DNA of 64,000 nt from contig CM058240.1 in assembly GCA_030180135.1 (NCBI GenBank), positions 625,001 through 689,000 of the forward strand, in the 5' to 3' direction. A model generated the notes under the pieces. It saw nothing but the letters and a program-made list of their open reading frames with translations. It did not search any database and was not told the origin of the DNA. Of this stretch, positions 20,229-31,365 are shown piece by piece. The position numbers and the translations under genes were made by a program. Position 1 is the stretch's first letter. Each line of letters opens with the position of its first letter. The stretch is from Orychophragmus violaceus. Lineage: Eukaryota > Streptophyta > Magnoliopsida > Brassicales > Brassicaceae.

Positions 20229-22896
20229 TTTGATACTTTTACCTTTGATATTTTGGAAAACGAAATATTTTGAAATTCAATTTTTTCATTTTTTACAACA
20301 ACAAATAAATCTCTAGCTGACTTGCAAAACTAACGAGAAAATTGATCTTTAGATCCTGGACTCAAACCATGGTAACCCAAATGTTTGAATACCTAAAAAA
20401 ATGACAAATGATTCCACGTATCAGGAACAAAACTGCTCTCTCTTGTCTGGTTTCTTATGTTACATAGAATCGGAAGTGGGTACATAGAAACAGAATCGTA
20501 TAGAAGCACATATATATATATATATATATATTAAAAATATAATATAATCTATAATTAAACTTTATATGATTTAAAATTAAATATCAAAATATTATATTCA
20601 TTCTTAGTTAACTATATCAAACAAAACGAGTTCAAAATATACTGTGGAAATAACTAAAAAATTCCAAGTTTTCAAATATAATATTGTCCAACTAATTAAA
20701 TCAACCACTTTTAATAATTCACAAATGATTAATATAATCTATTTAATCAAAAAAATTGTAAGTAAAAGAAAATTTATTATACACAAATATCAAATGTTAC
20801 CATTAGTTTCATTGTTCTATATATGAGTTTATTTATTCTTTTTAGTTTTAATATTTTTTAAATAAAAATTTAAAATATAACTCTACATTTCTTATTTGTT
20901 ACGACTTCCAGATTTCAAAATGGAAGCGTTTGGAAGTTTAAGCTTTCAATGCATTTTTAAAGATTTTTTTTTGGAAGCGTTTTGGAAGCGAAATTCTGAA
21001 AGCTTGCACAATCTTCTGATTTTGATTTCGATTCCGAAGAGAGAAACGGTCATTCGACGAAGCTTCCGTACTACCTAACTGGTTTCTCAGCTCAAGATAC
21101 TTTTAGTACCGCTCAAACTTAGTTTTACCGCCGGCTCTACCGCCACAAGCTCTGTAACCGGTTCTCTCTTGCTCTTATACCCATCTCCTCATCTATGTAT
21201 CTCCAGAGCTACTTTCGGCGGTAATGTAAAACCAAACGAGGCCGCAACCTCCTGCAGAAAAACAGAGATTTCTGGTTTACCAAAATCACAACATCTAGAT
21301 CATATCGCATATATCTGAAAAAGCCGGTTTTCTATTTGTATACTGCAAATTTGGGTACCTTGAGATCGAGTGGGTGAACATTAAAAACATTTATCATAGA
21401 GCGAGAATCATATCCTGAAATGTAAGTTATCATTACATCGAAGCAAAATTCGTAGGCAGAGAACGGTAAAGTTATTATTATCAACACAAGAAATGTAACC
21501 TGGTAAACTTGAGATGAATGAACTAATAGGTTGGAGAGAGTCAATACAAGGCTAAGATTATTTCGGCCCATTATAAAAGCCATTTGTTTGATTTTTTTTT
21601 TTTTTTTTTAATGTCAACGCCTTAGAGACGAGGAAAAGAATAGAAAAAGACAAAGGGACCATAACTAAATGTCACCTACTCTTCTTTCCTCTCCATGTCT
21701 TTTTCCTTTTCAAATTTAGAAACTCGTGATCTCATTTTGACACTTTCTTGATTTTTCGGTTTGATGTTTTTATAATATTTCGACCAAATCTGAGAAAATT
21801 AGAATGATGATCAAATTGAATTAACAAAAAAAAAAGAATTAAAAATAGGGACAAAAATTCTCTGTTATTAATAAGTAAATTGGAACCAAATAATAAATAG
21901 GATTACGAGATGGAAGGTCGTAGATAGACAAACTCTCTGGAAATTGTTTGGACTCATCGTTTTATATGTGTAACTCGGAGCTTAACAAGTTACAAGATAG
22001 CGTAAAACGAATAGTAAATGGTCTAATTATAGTAAAAATGGTCAGATTTTTTGCTGGGTTGTTGACTCTTTTGCGAGTTTTAGTCTTTGAACCAAAATAT
22101 TTTTTATGAGATAACAGATTTCAATGAGCTTATGGATAGGTGTGTTAAAATCATATCCAACATTATCTTCAATGACTTTTAACTTATTATAGTTTTGAAA
22201 ATCAAGTTCTCCCAATAAGCATTTTATTAAATGTTAACAAGAACAAAAAATTGTTAAATCATGTGTATGTCATTGACCTAAGTAGTTATTGATAAGCATG
22301 TGGTTATATTTTTAACATCCACACAATCTCAGCGAGTATGTATGCCTACATATACATAGATGGAGACATGGAGGAGTGTCATTATTTGATAGGTGTATAT
22401 ATGTTTTTATCATCTTTAATGCATGTGTGAGGTATGAACAAAAAATGGTGCTATATCAAAAGTAGGGAATTAATTTCCACAAGATAGTCAGCTGCTTTCA
22501 TTTAAGACAACCAACAAAAAAAGTAATGAAGATGAGATTAATTGTTAGCTTGTGTGGTTGCAGTATGATTAAACCTGTATAGACAGACAGACAGTCTAAG
22601 TATAGAATACACTTGTACAGTTGAGTTGAATAACATAAATACATTTTACATTTCATCATCTTCTTCCTCTCTAATAAGTTCTTATTATAGTTTTCTTCTG
22701 AAAATAGTTCGTAATATGGTTGAAAAAGAAATTAACTTTCACACTAATAATCAATACCCATATATTCAGATTTTGTGACAGATATAAGTACAAATGTGAA
22801 ATAGTTTGACTAATAATAAAGAAAGTACAACAACGACATAATATTATATCATCATTTAGCAAAAGTCCAATGGATGATTATAAGCTAATGAATCAT
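20229..22896. other. Intergenic, repeat-rich, no gene recognised
   Basis: AT-rich with a (TA)n run near 20511-20532. A stretch at about 20900-21250 has repeated GGAAGCG words and CCGCCGGCTCTACCGCCAC and looks like transposon debris, but I cannot classify it. No supported coding region. It includes the presumed 3' UTR of PSK5. Confidence 0.35.
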
Positions 22897-23233
22897 TTAG
22901 GGTTTGTGGTTTTGTGTGTAGATGTAATCAGTGTGAGCAACCAAAGTTCTTCGTATCAAGAAGCATTCTTCTTCTCCAACACCTTCGCAGTTTTCCTCTT
23001 CTGGTTCTAATTTCTGTGCATAACAAAAAATTATAGGCATGTTATCACTAAATCTTGATCATAAATATTGATTCACTACGTGTAGAATAAGAAGAGTGAG
23101 GGTGAGGTTTAGAGACCTCAACGGAGATTTCTTCCGGATAAACGGAGGTTGGAGTAGGCCGGGTTGATGCGTATGTTAGCGTGGAGCAGAGGAGGAGAGC
23201 AATGATGAAGAACAAAGTTGTGAACTTAGCCAT
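22897..23233 (-). CDS. PSK5: Phytosulfokine precursor (PSK5-like)
   Basis: Two exons, 23233-23117 and 23013-22897, encode a 77-residue preproprotein. Residues 1-22 form a signal peptide (KFTTLFFIIALLLCSTLTYA). The conserved CEGVGEEECFLIRRTLVAHT block leads to the mature pentapeptide YIYTQ near residues 69-73, followed by NHKP and the stop. The two tyrosines are sulfated by TPST and the peptide is released by subtilases; it acts in the apoplast through PSKR1 and PSKR2 in cell growth and damping of immune responses. The intron donor is unusual, GAG|GTCTCT, but preserves the frame and family structure. A consensus TATAAATA lies at 23360-23367. The length equals A. thaliana PSK5 as I remember it. 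Confidence 0.95.
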
Positions 23234-23301
23234 TTTATTATATGACTAAGTAATACGATTCTTGTTGTAACTATGAAGGATATTAGATCAAATATATCGA
23301 G

Positions 23302-23322
23302 AGAGAGAGAGAGAGAGATAGG
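23302..23322. repeat. (GA)n run in the PSK5 5' leader region
   Basis: About ten GA units lie between the ATG of PSK5 at 23233 and its putative TATA box near 23360, so they are probably in the 5' UTR or core promoter as a CT run on the coding strand. Confidence 0.8.
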
Positions 23323-23359
23323 GAGGAAGTTATATGAAATTTAGGTTATATTTGAGGCA

Positions 23360-23367
23360 TATTTATA
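23360..23367 (-). promoter_or_regulatory. TATA box of PSK5
   Basis: On the minus strand the sequence reads TATAAATA, a perfect plant TATA consensus, about 130 bp upstream of the PSK5 start codon. Confidence 0.6.
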
Positions 23368-23939
23368 GAGAAACATGAGATGAGATAAAAGAGTTCAGCA
23401 GAAACGTGAGCCATATAATCTAGGGTAAGTGTGCGTCATGAAACCATTACCATACCAAACACGCACATGTATATTTATAGTATGCTTTGGGTTATATACA
23501 ATGTTGAAAAGAAAAATACAGAATTAAATGATTGTTTTCTGGTTGGTTAACCAGGCAGTTTCTGGTGAAATTGATCAATGTGGAGTCAACTATATCTTAA
23601 ATATTTTACATACATAAATAGGAAGAAAGTTGGTGGCGGATGTAACTGCATACTCTAGAATCACCTAATGATTCTCATGTGAAGTTAAGTGCAGTGTACA
23701 CTAGTGAGTGTCGTAATTACCTAAAAAATCAGTTTTCTGGTTGTAGTTAGTGAATACTAACTTTTATAAACTGTTTTAGATAAAAGCTTAAGATTAAAAA
23801 AATTATTACTTATAAAAATATCAGTATATTTATTAAATATAGTTCAACTAATATAAAAACTGAATAATTTATTTACTCATAAAATATTTATTAAATATAA
23901 AATTATATAGAAATATAAAAACAATTTAATATTAAACAA

Positions 23940-24009
<70 letters not shown>

Positions 24010-25216
24010 GAGTGTGTGGTTCGAATTTTAGAAAAAATACTTTATTGCAGATTATGGAACAAACTTATAAAAAAAATTTCATCGTAGAATAAATATAGGT
24101 GTTCATCGTGGCCGTATAAAGTATTGTCTTTAAAATTATCTTCTTTTTTTAACACTGTCGTCTCGATATTTATTTCATGGGCCAAAAAGGCCAAGTACAG
24201 ATGGGCCAAAGGCTATTTTACAAGAGATTAAAAGGTCACAACGAATTTTAGAGATAAGATTGCATGTGGGAAACTAAAGGCAATCCGGGCATGCAAACCA
24301 CGTGTCACCCTGAGAGCAGTACCGTCATGCAAACCACCGAAGCGTGGAGGAGAACGCCGTAAGCGTCGCAGAGCCAAATCGCTTGTAAAAACCTTGAACC
24401 ATCTGCCGATCTATAGTTCCAAGAGAACGTCGTCAGAATCAGCTGCAAGAGATGAGAAACCGCTTCAAAAATCTTCACCAGAAATCACCAACACCATGGA
24501 GGCGCCTTCGCCGGAGAAGCCCAATCTATTGGTCTAACCGTAACCCACCATCGCGCTCTTCCTCAAGGAGCAGTGGACGAGGACGATATTAATCCACACG
24601 AACAAGAGGATTCCAGGCAACGTAGTGAAGACCTTAGAGATTCAACGCCAGAGATAGATGGGAACGAGATCGATAACTCTGACAGCCCATCGGAAGACAA
24701 AATCGGAAAAAGTCCGAAGTGATTACAAAAAAACAAAAACAAATCCGGCAAAAACCAGAATTTATTATCACACCAAATTTTTTTTTACAAAAGAGGCCAC
24801 TGAAATCGAATCTTAATCCCCTTCTGAAAGTTATGAATCTGTGAAGAAGGAGATGAAGAAACTCGACACAGAGAGAAAAGTCTCTCTCTAGTTAGAGAGA
24901 GAAAGAAAGTTATTATAATATGTATCTTTTTTTGTCGACAATATGTATCATCTTTAAAAAATACACAATTCCAATATATCTCTTCTTTACCAGCCAGTGG
25001 ACTTGGATTTAAATTGGACTATATAAGAAAATAGTTATGGGCTTTAGATAGGCCCATTAATAAAAATAGACATGGATTACTCGGTCTTTTCTCCGCCACG
25101 TGTTTTCTTTCATCTTCTGACGGTATTCTTCTCCTCCTTGCCTCCAATATTTTTCCATCGCCAAACTGCTTAATTATTTTTTGTGTTTTTTTTTGAATTT
25201 GTCATCTGTCTCAACT
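23368..25216. other. Intergenic with long (TA)n array and a GC-richer island
   Basis: Holds no supported gene. It contains a (TA)28 array (23949-24004) and, from about 24160 to 24930, a GC-richer island with words such as CACCATGGAGGCGCCTTCGC but only short broken frames. This may be remnant retrotransposon or captured sequence. The last 150 bp should be the promoter and 5' UTR of the next gene. Confidence 0.4.
23949..24004. repeat. (TA)28 microsatellite
   Basis: An uninterrupted run of 28 TA units preceded by nine or more A residues. It is the longest simple repeat in the window and likely to be polymorphic in length. Confidence 0.97.
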
Positions 25217-27410
25217 ATGGTGATACTCTCTCTACGATCTCCAAGCTCCATGAAGCTCATTTGTTCATCTGTTTCTCCTATATGCTCTAAACCCTTCTTT
25301 CAATCACCATCGAATTTATCATCTTCGATTGCTTCTGTTCCTTCCACCAGCTTAAGATCCATCCATACCTCCATTTCTCCGATCCCCAAACCTCGTGTAG
25401 TTTCCACGAAAGCTGCAACCGGAGCCACTGATTCCTTCACTGATTACAAAGAAGATATCGGCGAGATCCTCGGCGATGTCTCAATCTTTACAGCTTCCGG
25501 CCAGCGTGTGCAATTAAGCGACCTCTGGGATCAGAACGATGTATGTCTTCTTCAGTGCTTATTACTTGATGATGCATATAACGAATTCTTGTGATTTTTT
25601 ATACACAGGGAGTTGCTGCTGTTGTGCTTCTGAGGCATTTCGGATGTGTCTGCTGGTAAATTGGATTAATAAACTTTCAAAGAAGCACTTGAAATATCGG
25701 CAAGGATTGTTACTTTCTTTGAGATCAATGATGATGAATTTTTTCTATTTATTTTGTAATATGAAAGTTGGGAGCTTGCTACTGCATTGAGAGAGGCGAA
25801 ACCGAGGTTTGATGCAGCTGGTGTTAAGTTGGTGGCTGTTGGTGTTGGGACTCCTGATAAGGCTCGTATACTTGCAACTCGGGTAAACTTCACTAAACCT
25901 TTGTTTCTGCTTCTCCATTTCCTTGTAATATATACACTAACTTTCTTAGTCTCAGTACTCCAAGATCATTATAAGTGACCACATAAACTTTATTACCCCA
26001 AAGATTAAGGCTTTGAGTGGTAAGTGGTAACATCTGGGGATTAGTCATCGAGCGGGCAAAACCGTTTTTATTTACCATTTATACTATTTGGTTTAAAATG
26101 ATGCGGACAAAAAGAATAAAAAGTCTGTTGCGGACCAAGTTTGAACCATTTTATGAACAAATAAGTTTAGTCCACAGCGGATTGTTATCCGTCCTTTGGT
26201 TTGGTATGCACCTAAAGCTTTTAAATGGTAATTGCGGTCAATGCCAATAAAATCAACCGCTGACTAAGATATTGTATTTTTGGGGCGGACACAATCCGCT
26301 GATGATCAAATTTAATTCTTCATAAAAATGGTCCGCATTTGGTTCGCAGTGGACTTATTTGATTATTTTCTGTCCGCACCACTTTTGATTAAAAATTGTG
26401 AATGGTAAAAAAGTGGTTTTGACCACTTGCGGACTTTTCGACACTAACCGCAGTTACCATTCAAAGTCTAAATTAGTCAAGTGCAACTGTTGCTACCATT
26501 CAAACCCTAAAAGAATCAACTTGGATAATAAGTCTATATAGCTACAATACACAAAATTGTATGCACCCTTGGCAACTGATATAATGAGGCTTTACATTAT
26601 TTCTTTTCTTGTTTTAGTTACCTTTCCCCATGGAATGTCTTTACGCCGATCCTGAGCGCAAGGTAACCCAAAACAAACCTACCTTGTTTTGTTTTTTTTG
26701 TATAGATATCTTTCATGTTGAAATGGTGATTGATGTTTTAATGTAGGCATATGATGTTCTTGGTTTATACTTCGGTATAGGCCGCACTTTCTTCAACCCA
26801 GCTAGCGTATGAACCTCCCTCAACATTTTTTACCGTTTGATTTTTGTGTCAATGCATCACCTTAGAATATCTTAGAAACTTTGGTTAATACAGGCTAAAG
26901 TCTTCTCAAGATTTGATGAGTTACGAGAAGCTACAAAGAATTACACCATACAAGCCACTCCTGAAGACAAAAGCAGTGTGTTGCAACAGGTTTGTTTTGT
27001 TTTGTTTTTCGTAAGACAAGATTTTTAACGGGTTTGATAACTGCTAGGATTAGATGTATACCGTTTTAATTGTTACCAATCACAAAACGTTACCAAAAGC
27101 TACAATAAAAACGGTTACTCTCCGCTTTTTTGTTAATGCTCTTGCTAACATCTTTCACTTAGAGTTTTGCATTATTCAACCGTTTACCACTTCCGTAAAC
27201 AGTTTATATAACCGTCACCAATCAGACCCAACATGTTAGGTTGTGTCGGCTCTGTTTCTTTGTTTGATCCTTTTCTTCTGTCTTTCTTAGGGAGGCACAT
27301 TTGTTTTCAGAGGCAAGAAGCTGTTGTATGGTAGAAAAGATGAAGGTACTGGAGATCATCCATCTCTAGATGATGTCATTAATGTTTGCTGCAAAGCCAC
27401 TGTTACTTGA
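25217..27410 (+). CDS. Thioredoxin-fold AhpC/TSA (PRXL2-like) protein, probably plastid
   Basis: Seven exons (25217-25540, 25609-25655, 25768-25882, 26618-26662, 26747-26806, 26894-26989, 27291-27410) join to 268 residues with consistent phases. The first ~70 residues are Ser-rich and poor in acids, like a chloroplast transit peptide. GEILGDVSIF starts the thioredoxin-like fold; the motif FGCVCCWELA at about 119-128 is the redox-site position; LYADPERKAYDVLGLYFG and GGTFVF..GKKLLY follow as in the peroxiredoxin-like 2/FAM213 family. It is probably a thiol oxidoreductase, substrate unknown. I recall At5g65840 as the A. thaliana counterpart. Introns 3 and 6 carry transposon insertions. The ATG at 25217 is the first in frame. 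Confidence 0.92.
26008..26508. mobile_element. hAT-like MITE in intron 3 of the thioredoxin-fold gene
   Basis: The left end reads AGGCTTTGAGTGGTAAGTGG and the right end, reverse-complemented, reads AGGGTTTGAATGGTAGCAAC, a terminal inverted repeat of about 16 bp with few mismatches. Internal blocks such as GCGGACACAATCCGC and ACTTGCGGACTTTTCG are palindromic. An eight-base target duplication is only partly visible (AAAGATTA against AAAAGAAT). Non-coding and in an intron, so the product is unaffected. Confidence 0.6.
27045..27235. mobile_element. MITE family B, copy 2, in intron 6
   Basis: Contains TTACCAATCACAAAACG, AAAACGGTTACTCTCCGC and TTATTCAACCGTTTACCACT in the same order as the copy at 14.4 kb. 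It lies inside the last intron of the thioredoxin-fold gene, upstream of the final exon at 27291. Confidence 0.55.
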
Positions 27411-27789
27411 AACATTGGTTCAAAGTCATCAGTATACAGAAACATATATTTGTAGCTATTAATGTCTCTATTATTAAAGAACTTGGTTAGTATAAAAACT
27501 AGCAATATGTCCAAACCAATAGGTTATGAAGAATGATGTTGGCAATTATATTGAACCATACAAGTTTTCTTTTCTTTTGTAAAGATAAGACAAATGGTTT
27601 GGTTTGTAATTGGAATAAAAGTTTGTCTTTTTAGTGCTTAGAAAATTTGTGTTGTATTTGACCAAGGAAATTTTTTTGTGTTGTATTTGTTTGAACTCTG
27701 CAGTACAGATGAATAACTGGTAGTTATCATTACATATTTTTGTTGGAAAAATAAAGATATTGGATTTGATCGGTAACTTCTTATTATTA

Positions 27790-27985
27790 CGGTTAGAAGT
27801 ATACCGTTTAATTGTTAGCAATCATAAAAAAATATCAAAACCACAGTAAAAATGGTTCTCACAACTTTTTGTTATTGTTTTCATTAATAATTTTTACTAA
27901 AAGTTTTTCTCGCATTTTGTATTATTCAATTACTTATCATTTCTGCTAACAACTAATATTATAGTTCTGTTTTTATTTACCAATC
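27790..27985. mobile_element. MITE family B, copy 3 (degenerate)
   Basis: Carries TATACCGTTTAATTGTTAGC, AAAAATGGTTCTC and TATTATTCAATTACTTATCA in the same order as the other copies, with more divergence. Confidence 0.45.
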
Positions 27986-28499
27986 GAACACATTATAGTA
28001 TTTCATTCCCGACCAACAAAAGAAAAACATATATTTTAACTTATCTAAGTTACTTGTAGAGATTTGGGATATCAATCTTCATTCAACAAACGAATATATA
28101 CTTATATAGTATAAGAGTTGTCGAATGATATTTTGACGCTCGGATTCAAATAATACCGTATTCAATACCCAACGTGTAACGACACAATAGAGTCAATACA
28201 ATAAAATTAAAAATTGTGAATGCGGTATGACATGAGTCACATGAACAAGCATGAAACCTTGGTCTATATCCCTTTAACGTTTTTAAAGGCTGCTGAAAAC
28301 GATTTTTTTAAAAAACGCAACACATTGAAAGTGACAAGTATACTTATCAATCAAATCTCTATAATACGCACAGCCCAAGACTACTAACGTACGCAATAAT
28401 ACCCGGCCGAAAGATGGATCACTTCCACAAGACTTTACTAACGTGCACATTTTATATTTGCATCTTTTCTTCTTAATATATAGTTAAGCCTCGGCAAAA

Positions 28500-29040
28500 A
28501 AAAAACGAGAACCGAAGTATTAAACTGAACCTGAATCGAAAAAAACGAATTGAAAAAATGAATCGAGTCTGAATCCGAACCGACAAAATATTCAAATGGA
28601 TCTTAAATTTCTATATTCGAAGAATTATAACCGAATCTGATCCAAACCGAGAACCGAATGAATTATCCAAAATATCTGAATTACAATTATATATTCAAAA
28701 TATCAATTATATTTAGACTTAATATATCAAAATTATCCAAAATTATAATTACAAATATAAATATATTGGTTAGTTTTAGACCAAAATAACTAATCCAAAA
28801 TAAATGAAATATACAAAAAATTTGTTATTTTTTTTAAAAAAATTAAAATTAATAAATTTTTATTCAAATTGACCAATTTTATTTTTGTTTTATGATTTTG
28901 TAGATATTTGAAACCGAATCGAATCCGGATAAAATCGAACCGAATTCAAATCAAAATTCTAAAATATTTGAATGGATCTTAAATGTCTAGATCCGAAAAT
29001 CTGAAAACCCGAAATATCCGAACCGAAACCAAAAGAATAC
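28500..29040. repeat. ACCGAA-rich dispersed repeat
   Basis: Dense in GAACCGAAG, GAATCCGAACCG, CGAACCGAATTC and similar words, as in the copies at 12.6, 32.8, 60.4 and 63.7 kb. The centre is more AT-rich. No coding capacity. Confidence 0.55.
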
Positions 29041-29106
29041 CCGAACCCTCTGGCTATATATAGTTTTGGATTTAACACTCAACCTTTTGAAAAAAAAATC
29101 TCTCCA

Positions 29107-29916
29107 ATGCTGGCGAATCACCGGTTTAGCTACCGGTTAATCTTACTTTTCCTTCTGAATTTCCAAACAACACGGCGTTTAGCTTCCGGTGACCCAAGCG
29201 ACGAGACATGCTTAACGAATCTCCGTCAAAGCTTAGAAGATCCGGCAAACAACCTCCGTAACTGGACTAAACCATTCTTCTCAAAACCTTGCTCCGGCTT
29301 CACTTCTTATCTCCCCGGTGTTACTTGCAACAACGGCAGAATTTACAAACTCTCCTTAACCAATCTCTCTCTCCGTGGCTCAATCTCACCTTCTCTCTCT
29401 AACTGCACAAATCTACAATCCCTAGATCTATCATCCAACCAAATCTCCGGCGAGATACCACCGGAGTTACAGTTCTTAGTAAACCTCGCTGTTCTCAATC
29501 TCTCATCTAATCTTCTCTCCGGTCAAATCTCACCTCACCTCGCTCTATGCGCTTACTTAAACGTCATCGATCTTCATGATAACCATATCTCCGGTCAAAT
29601 TCCGCAGCAATTCGGGATTCTAGCGAGATTATCGGCGTTTGATGTCTCGAACAATAGATTATCCGGTCAGATTCCGGCGAACCTGGCGAGATTCAATTCG
29701 AGCTCGTTCTTAGGGAATAAGAAATTGTTTGGGTATCCGTTGGAGGAGATGAAGAGTAAAGGATTGTCAGTAATGGCGATCGTTGGGATTGGGCTTGGAA
29801 GTGGAGTGGCGAGCTTGGTGATTAGCTTTACAGGGGTTTGTATTTGGTTGAAGATGACGGAGAAGAAGATGGAGGAAGAAGAAGGGAAGATTAGTCAGTC
29901 AATGCCGCATTACTAA
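29107..29916 (+). CDS. RLP57: Receptor-like protein RLP57/RLP44 type
   Basis: Intronless, 269 residues. Signal peptide about 1-27, then an N-cap (NLRNWTKPFF, paired Cys) and four to five leucine-rich repeats with the plant consensus (LSLTNLSLRGSISPSL, LQSLDLSSNQISGEIPPEL, LAVLNLSSNLLSGQI, LNVIDLHDNHISGQIP, LSAFDVSNNRLSGQIP). A transmembrane helix lies at about 221-246 (MAIVGIGLGSGVASLVISF), followed by a short acidic tail ending SQSMPHY and no kinase. Its relative RLP44 monitors pectin state and engages BAK1/brassinosteroid and PSK receptor signalling. The compact C-terminal LRR region (PANLARFNSSSF) fits RLP57 better than RLP44 from memory. Its neighbours are the RLP57 neighbours. Confidence 0.9.
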   Translation: MLANHRFSYRLILLFLLNFQTTRRLASGDPSDETCLTNLRQSLEDPANNLRNWTKPFFSKPCSGFTSYLPGVTCNNGRIYKLSLTNLSLRGSISPSLSNCTNLQSLDLSSNQISGEIPPELQFLVNLAVLNLSSNLLSGQISPHLALCAYLNVIDLHDNHISGQIPQQFGILARLSAFDVSNNRLSGQIPANLARFNSSSFLGNKKLFGYPLEEMKSKGLSVMAIVGIGLGSGVASLVISFTGVCIWLKMTEKKMEEEEGKISQSMPHY

Positions 29917-31365
29917 ACACTTTTTTAATGATGTTTTTTTTCTTTAAACACATATTTATTATGTCTGAACAAACAAAACCAAACATACAAAATAGGGAAT
30001 TTAACTGTTAATTAATGCTCTAATCATATCTAGTTATTGGTTTTTCTTCATCTTTTGGAATTTCTCCTTATTTAGGTTTGTTTCCTTATCTTAGTTTACT
30101 TCTGCTGAAAGAAATGTGATTTTGTAATTGGGTATATATTCACAATAAATGGCAAAACTATAAGTTGGAGTTATTCCATAAGTGATTTAAAGTTAATTCT
30201 ATTAAGTTTTATAATCTATTGTTATTTAATTAATAATTTTAAATCATGCTTTAAAATAGTTTAAAATGAATTTTAATAAAGTTCATAAGTAAATGAATAA
30301 AAACTAAGTTATGTTATAGAGATTTTAAAATCTATATAGATGGATTTTTAAAACTAATATCAAATTTTTAAATTTTAAAAATTAAAAAGTTTAAAAAATT
30401 AATTTTAAATATATGATTGAATAACATCCTCTGAATCTATCTAAATTCTACCTAAGTACAGACAGTTCTATGTGTTGTCAACAAAAATGCAGAGAATTCT
30501 ATCAAGGTATATAGAATTTCATCTAGTATATAGTAAAAAAAAATCAATAGCTTTACAGTAAAGCCTTTACAGGACCGCACAAGCGCTACTAAAAGCCCAC
30601 CCAATATCTGACCCAGGCCCTAATTTATTTATTTTCTCCAAGCCCGCAGAGTGCATGTTGTTTTTTGGAAACTCGCTAGTGTCGGCAGAACGGCAAGAAG
30701 TCTATTATTGTTAGTTGGATGTGCACCATAAGAAGACGACAGCGTTTTGAGAGTAACACACTCGTTTTCCTTTGTGATGTGATGTTTGACAATAACACTA
30801 GGAAGAGCTCTCCGCTAGTAAAATTTTGTAGCTAAGAGCTTACAGAAGAAAGCTTTCACACACGAATCGTCTCGGATCTGAGATCTTTGGATCCGAACAT
30901 CGTTGATTCGATATCGTTAATTCAAGGTATGTATGCTTTTCCTTGCCGGATTGTTTTTGGATTCGTTGTTTTTCGTAGGGTGATCTCTCTGTTCCATGAA
31001 TCTATCGATGGCATGGATTGGTTTTTGTGGATTCATGTTCGACTTGGTGATTTCGTGCTATTATGTTGATGAAATGGTACAATGAACTTGCGCAAATTCT
31101 GTGTTGTTCGGCTGGTAATTTGCATTCCAGATTCGGGATGCCATTTTCATGGATCTGTTTTCTTAAATTGATTCATATCTGGTAATTTTTTGAACATTAA
31201 ATCAAATTCCTGAATTCTCTTCGCTGTGAAACCGCATAGAGACTGGCGTTCGATTTGTTCTTTGTGGTTTTACAGACATTTGGGTTCATAAAGTTGTGGA
31301 TTGATATATTTCAATGTCTATTTTGCTTTGAAGGTCTAAGAAAAGCTTTGAGTGATCTCTTAGTC
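29917..31365. other. Intergenic plus CGR3 leader
   Basis: The first part is the RLP 3' UTR and AT-rich spacer. From about 30780 the sequence looks like a transcribed leader: ATTCAAG|GTATGTATGC near 30925 is a good donor and TTTTACAG near 31275 a good acceptor, so CGR3 probably has an intron of about 350 bp in its 5' UTR. No separate gene is supported. Confidence 0.4.

Larger units (their letters stand above)
27411..29106. other. Intergenic with two repeats
   Basis: Includes the 3' UTR of the thioredoxin-fold gene, a degenerate MITE family B copy (about 27790-27985), unclassified sequence, and an ACCGAA-rich repeat (about 28500-29040) that ends just upstream of the RLP gene. A TATA-like CTATATATA at 29053-29061 lies about 50 bp before the RLP start codon. 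Confidence 0.45.
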
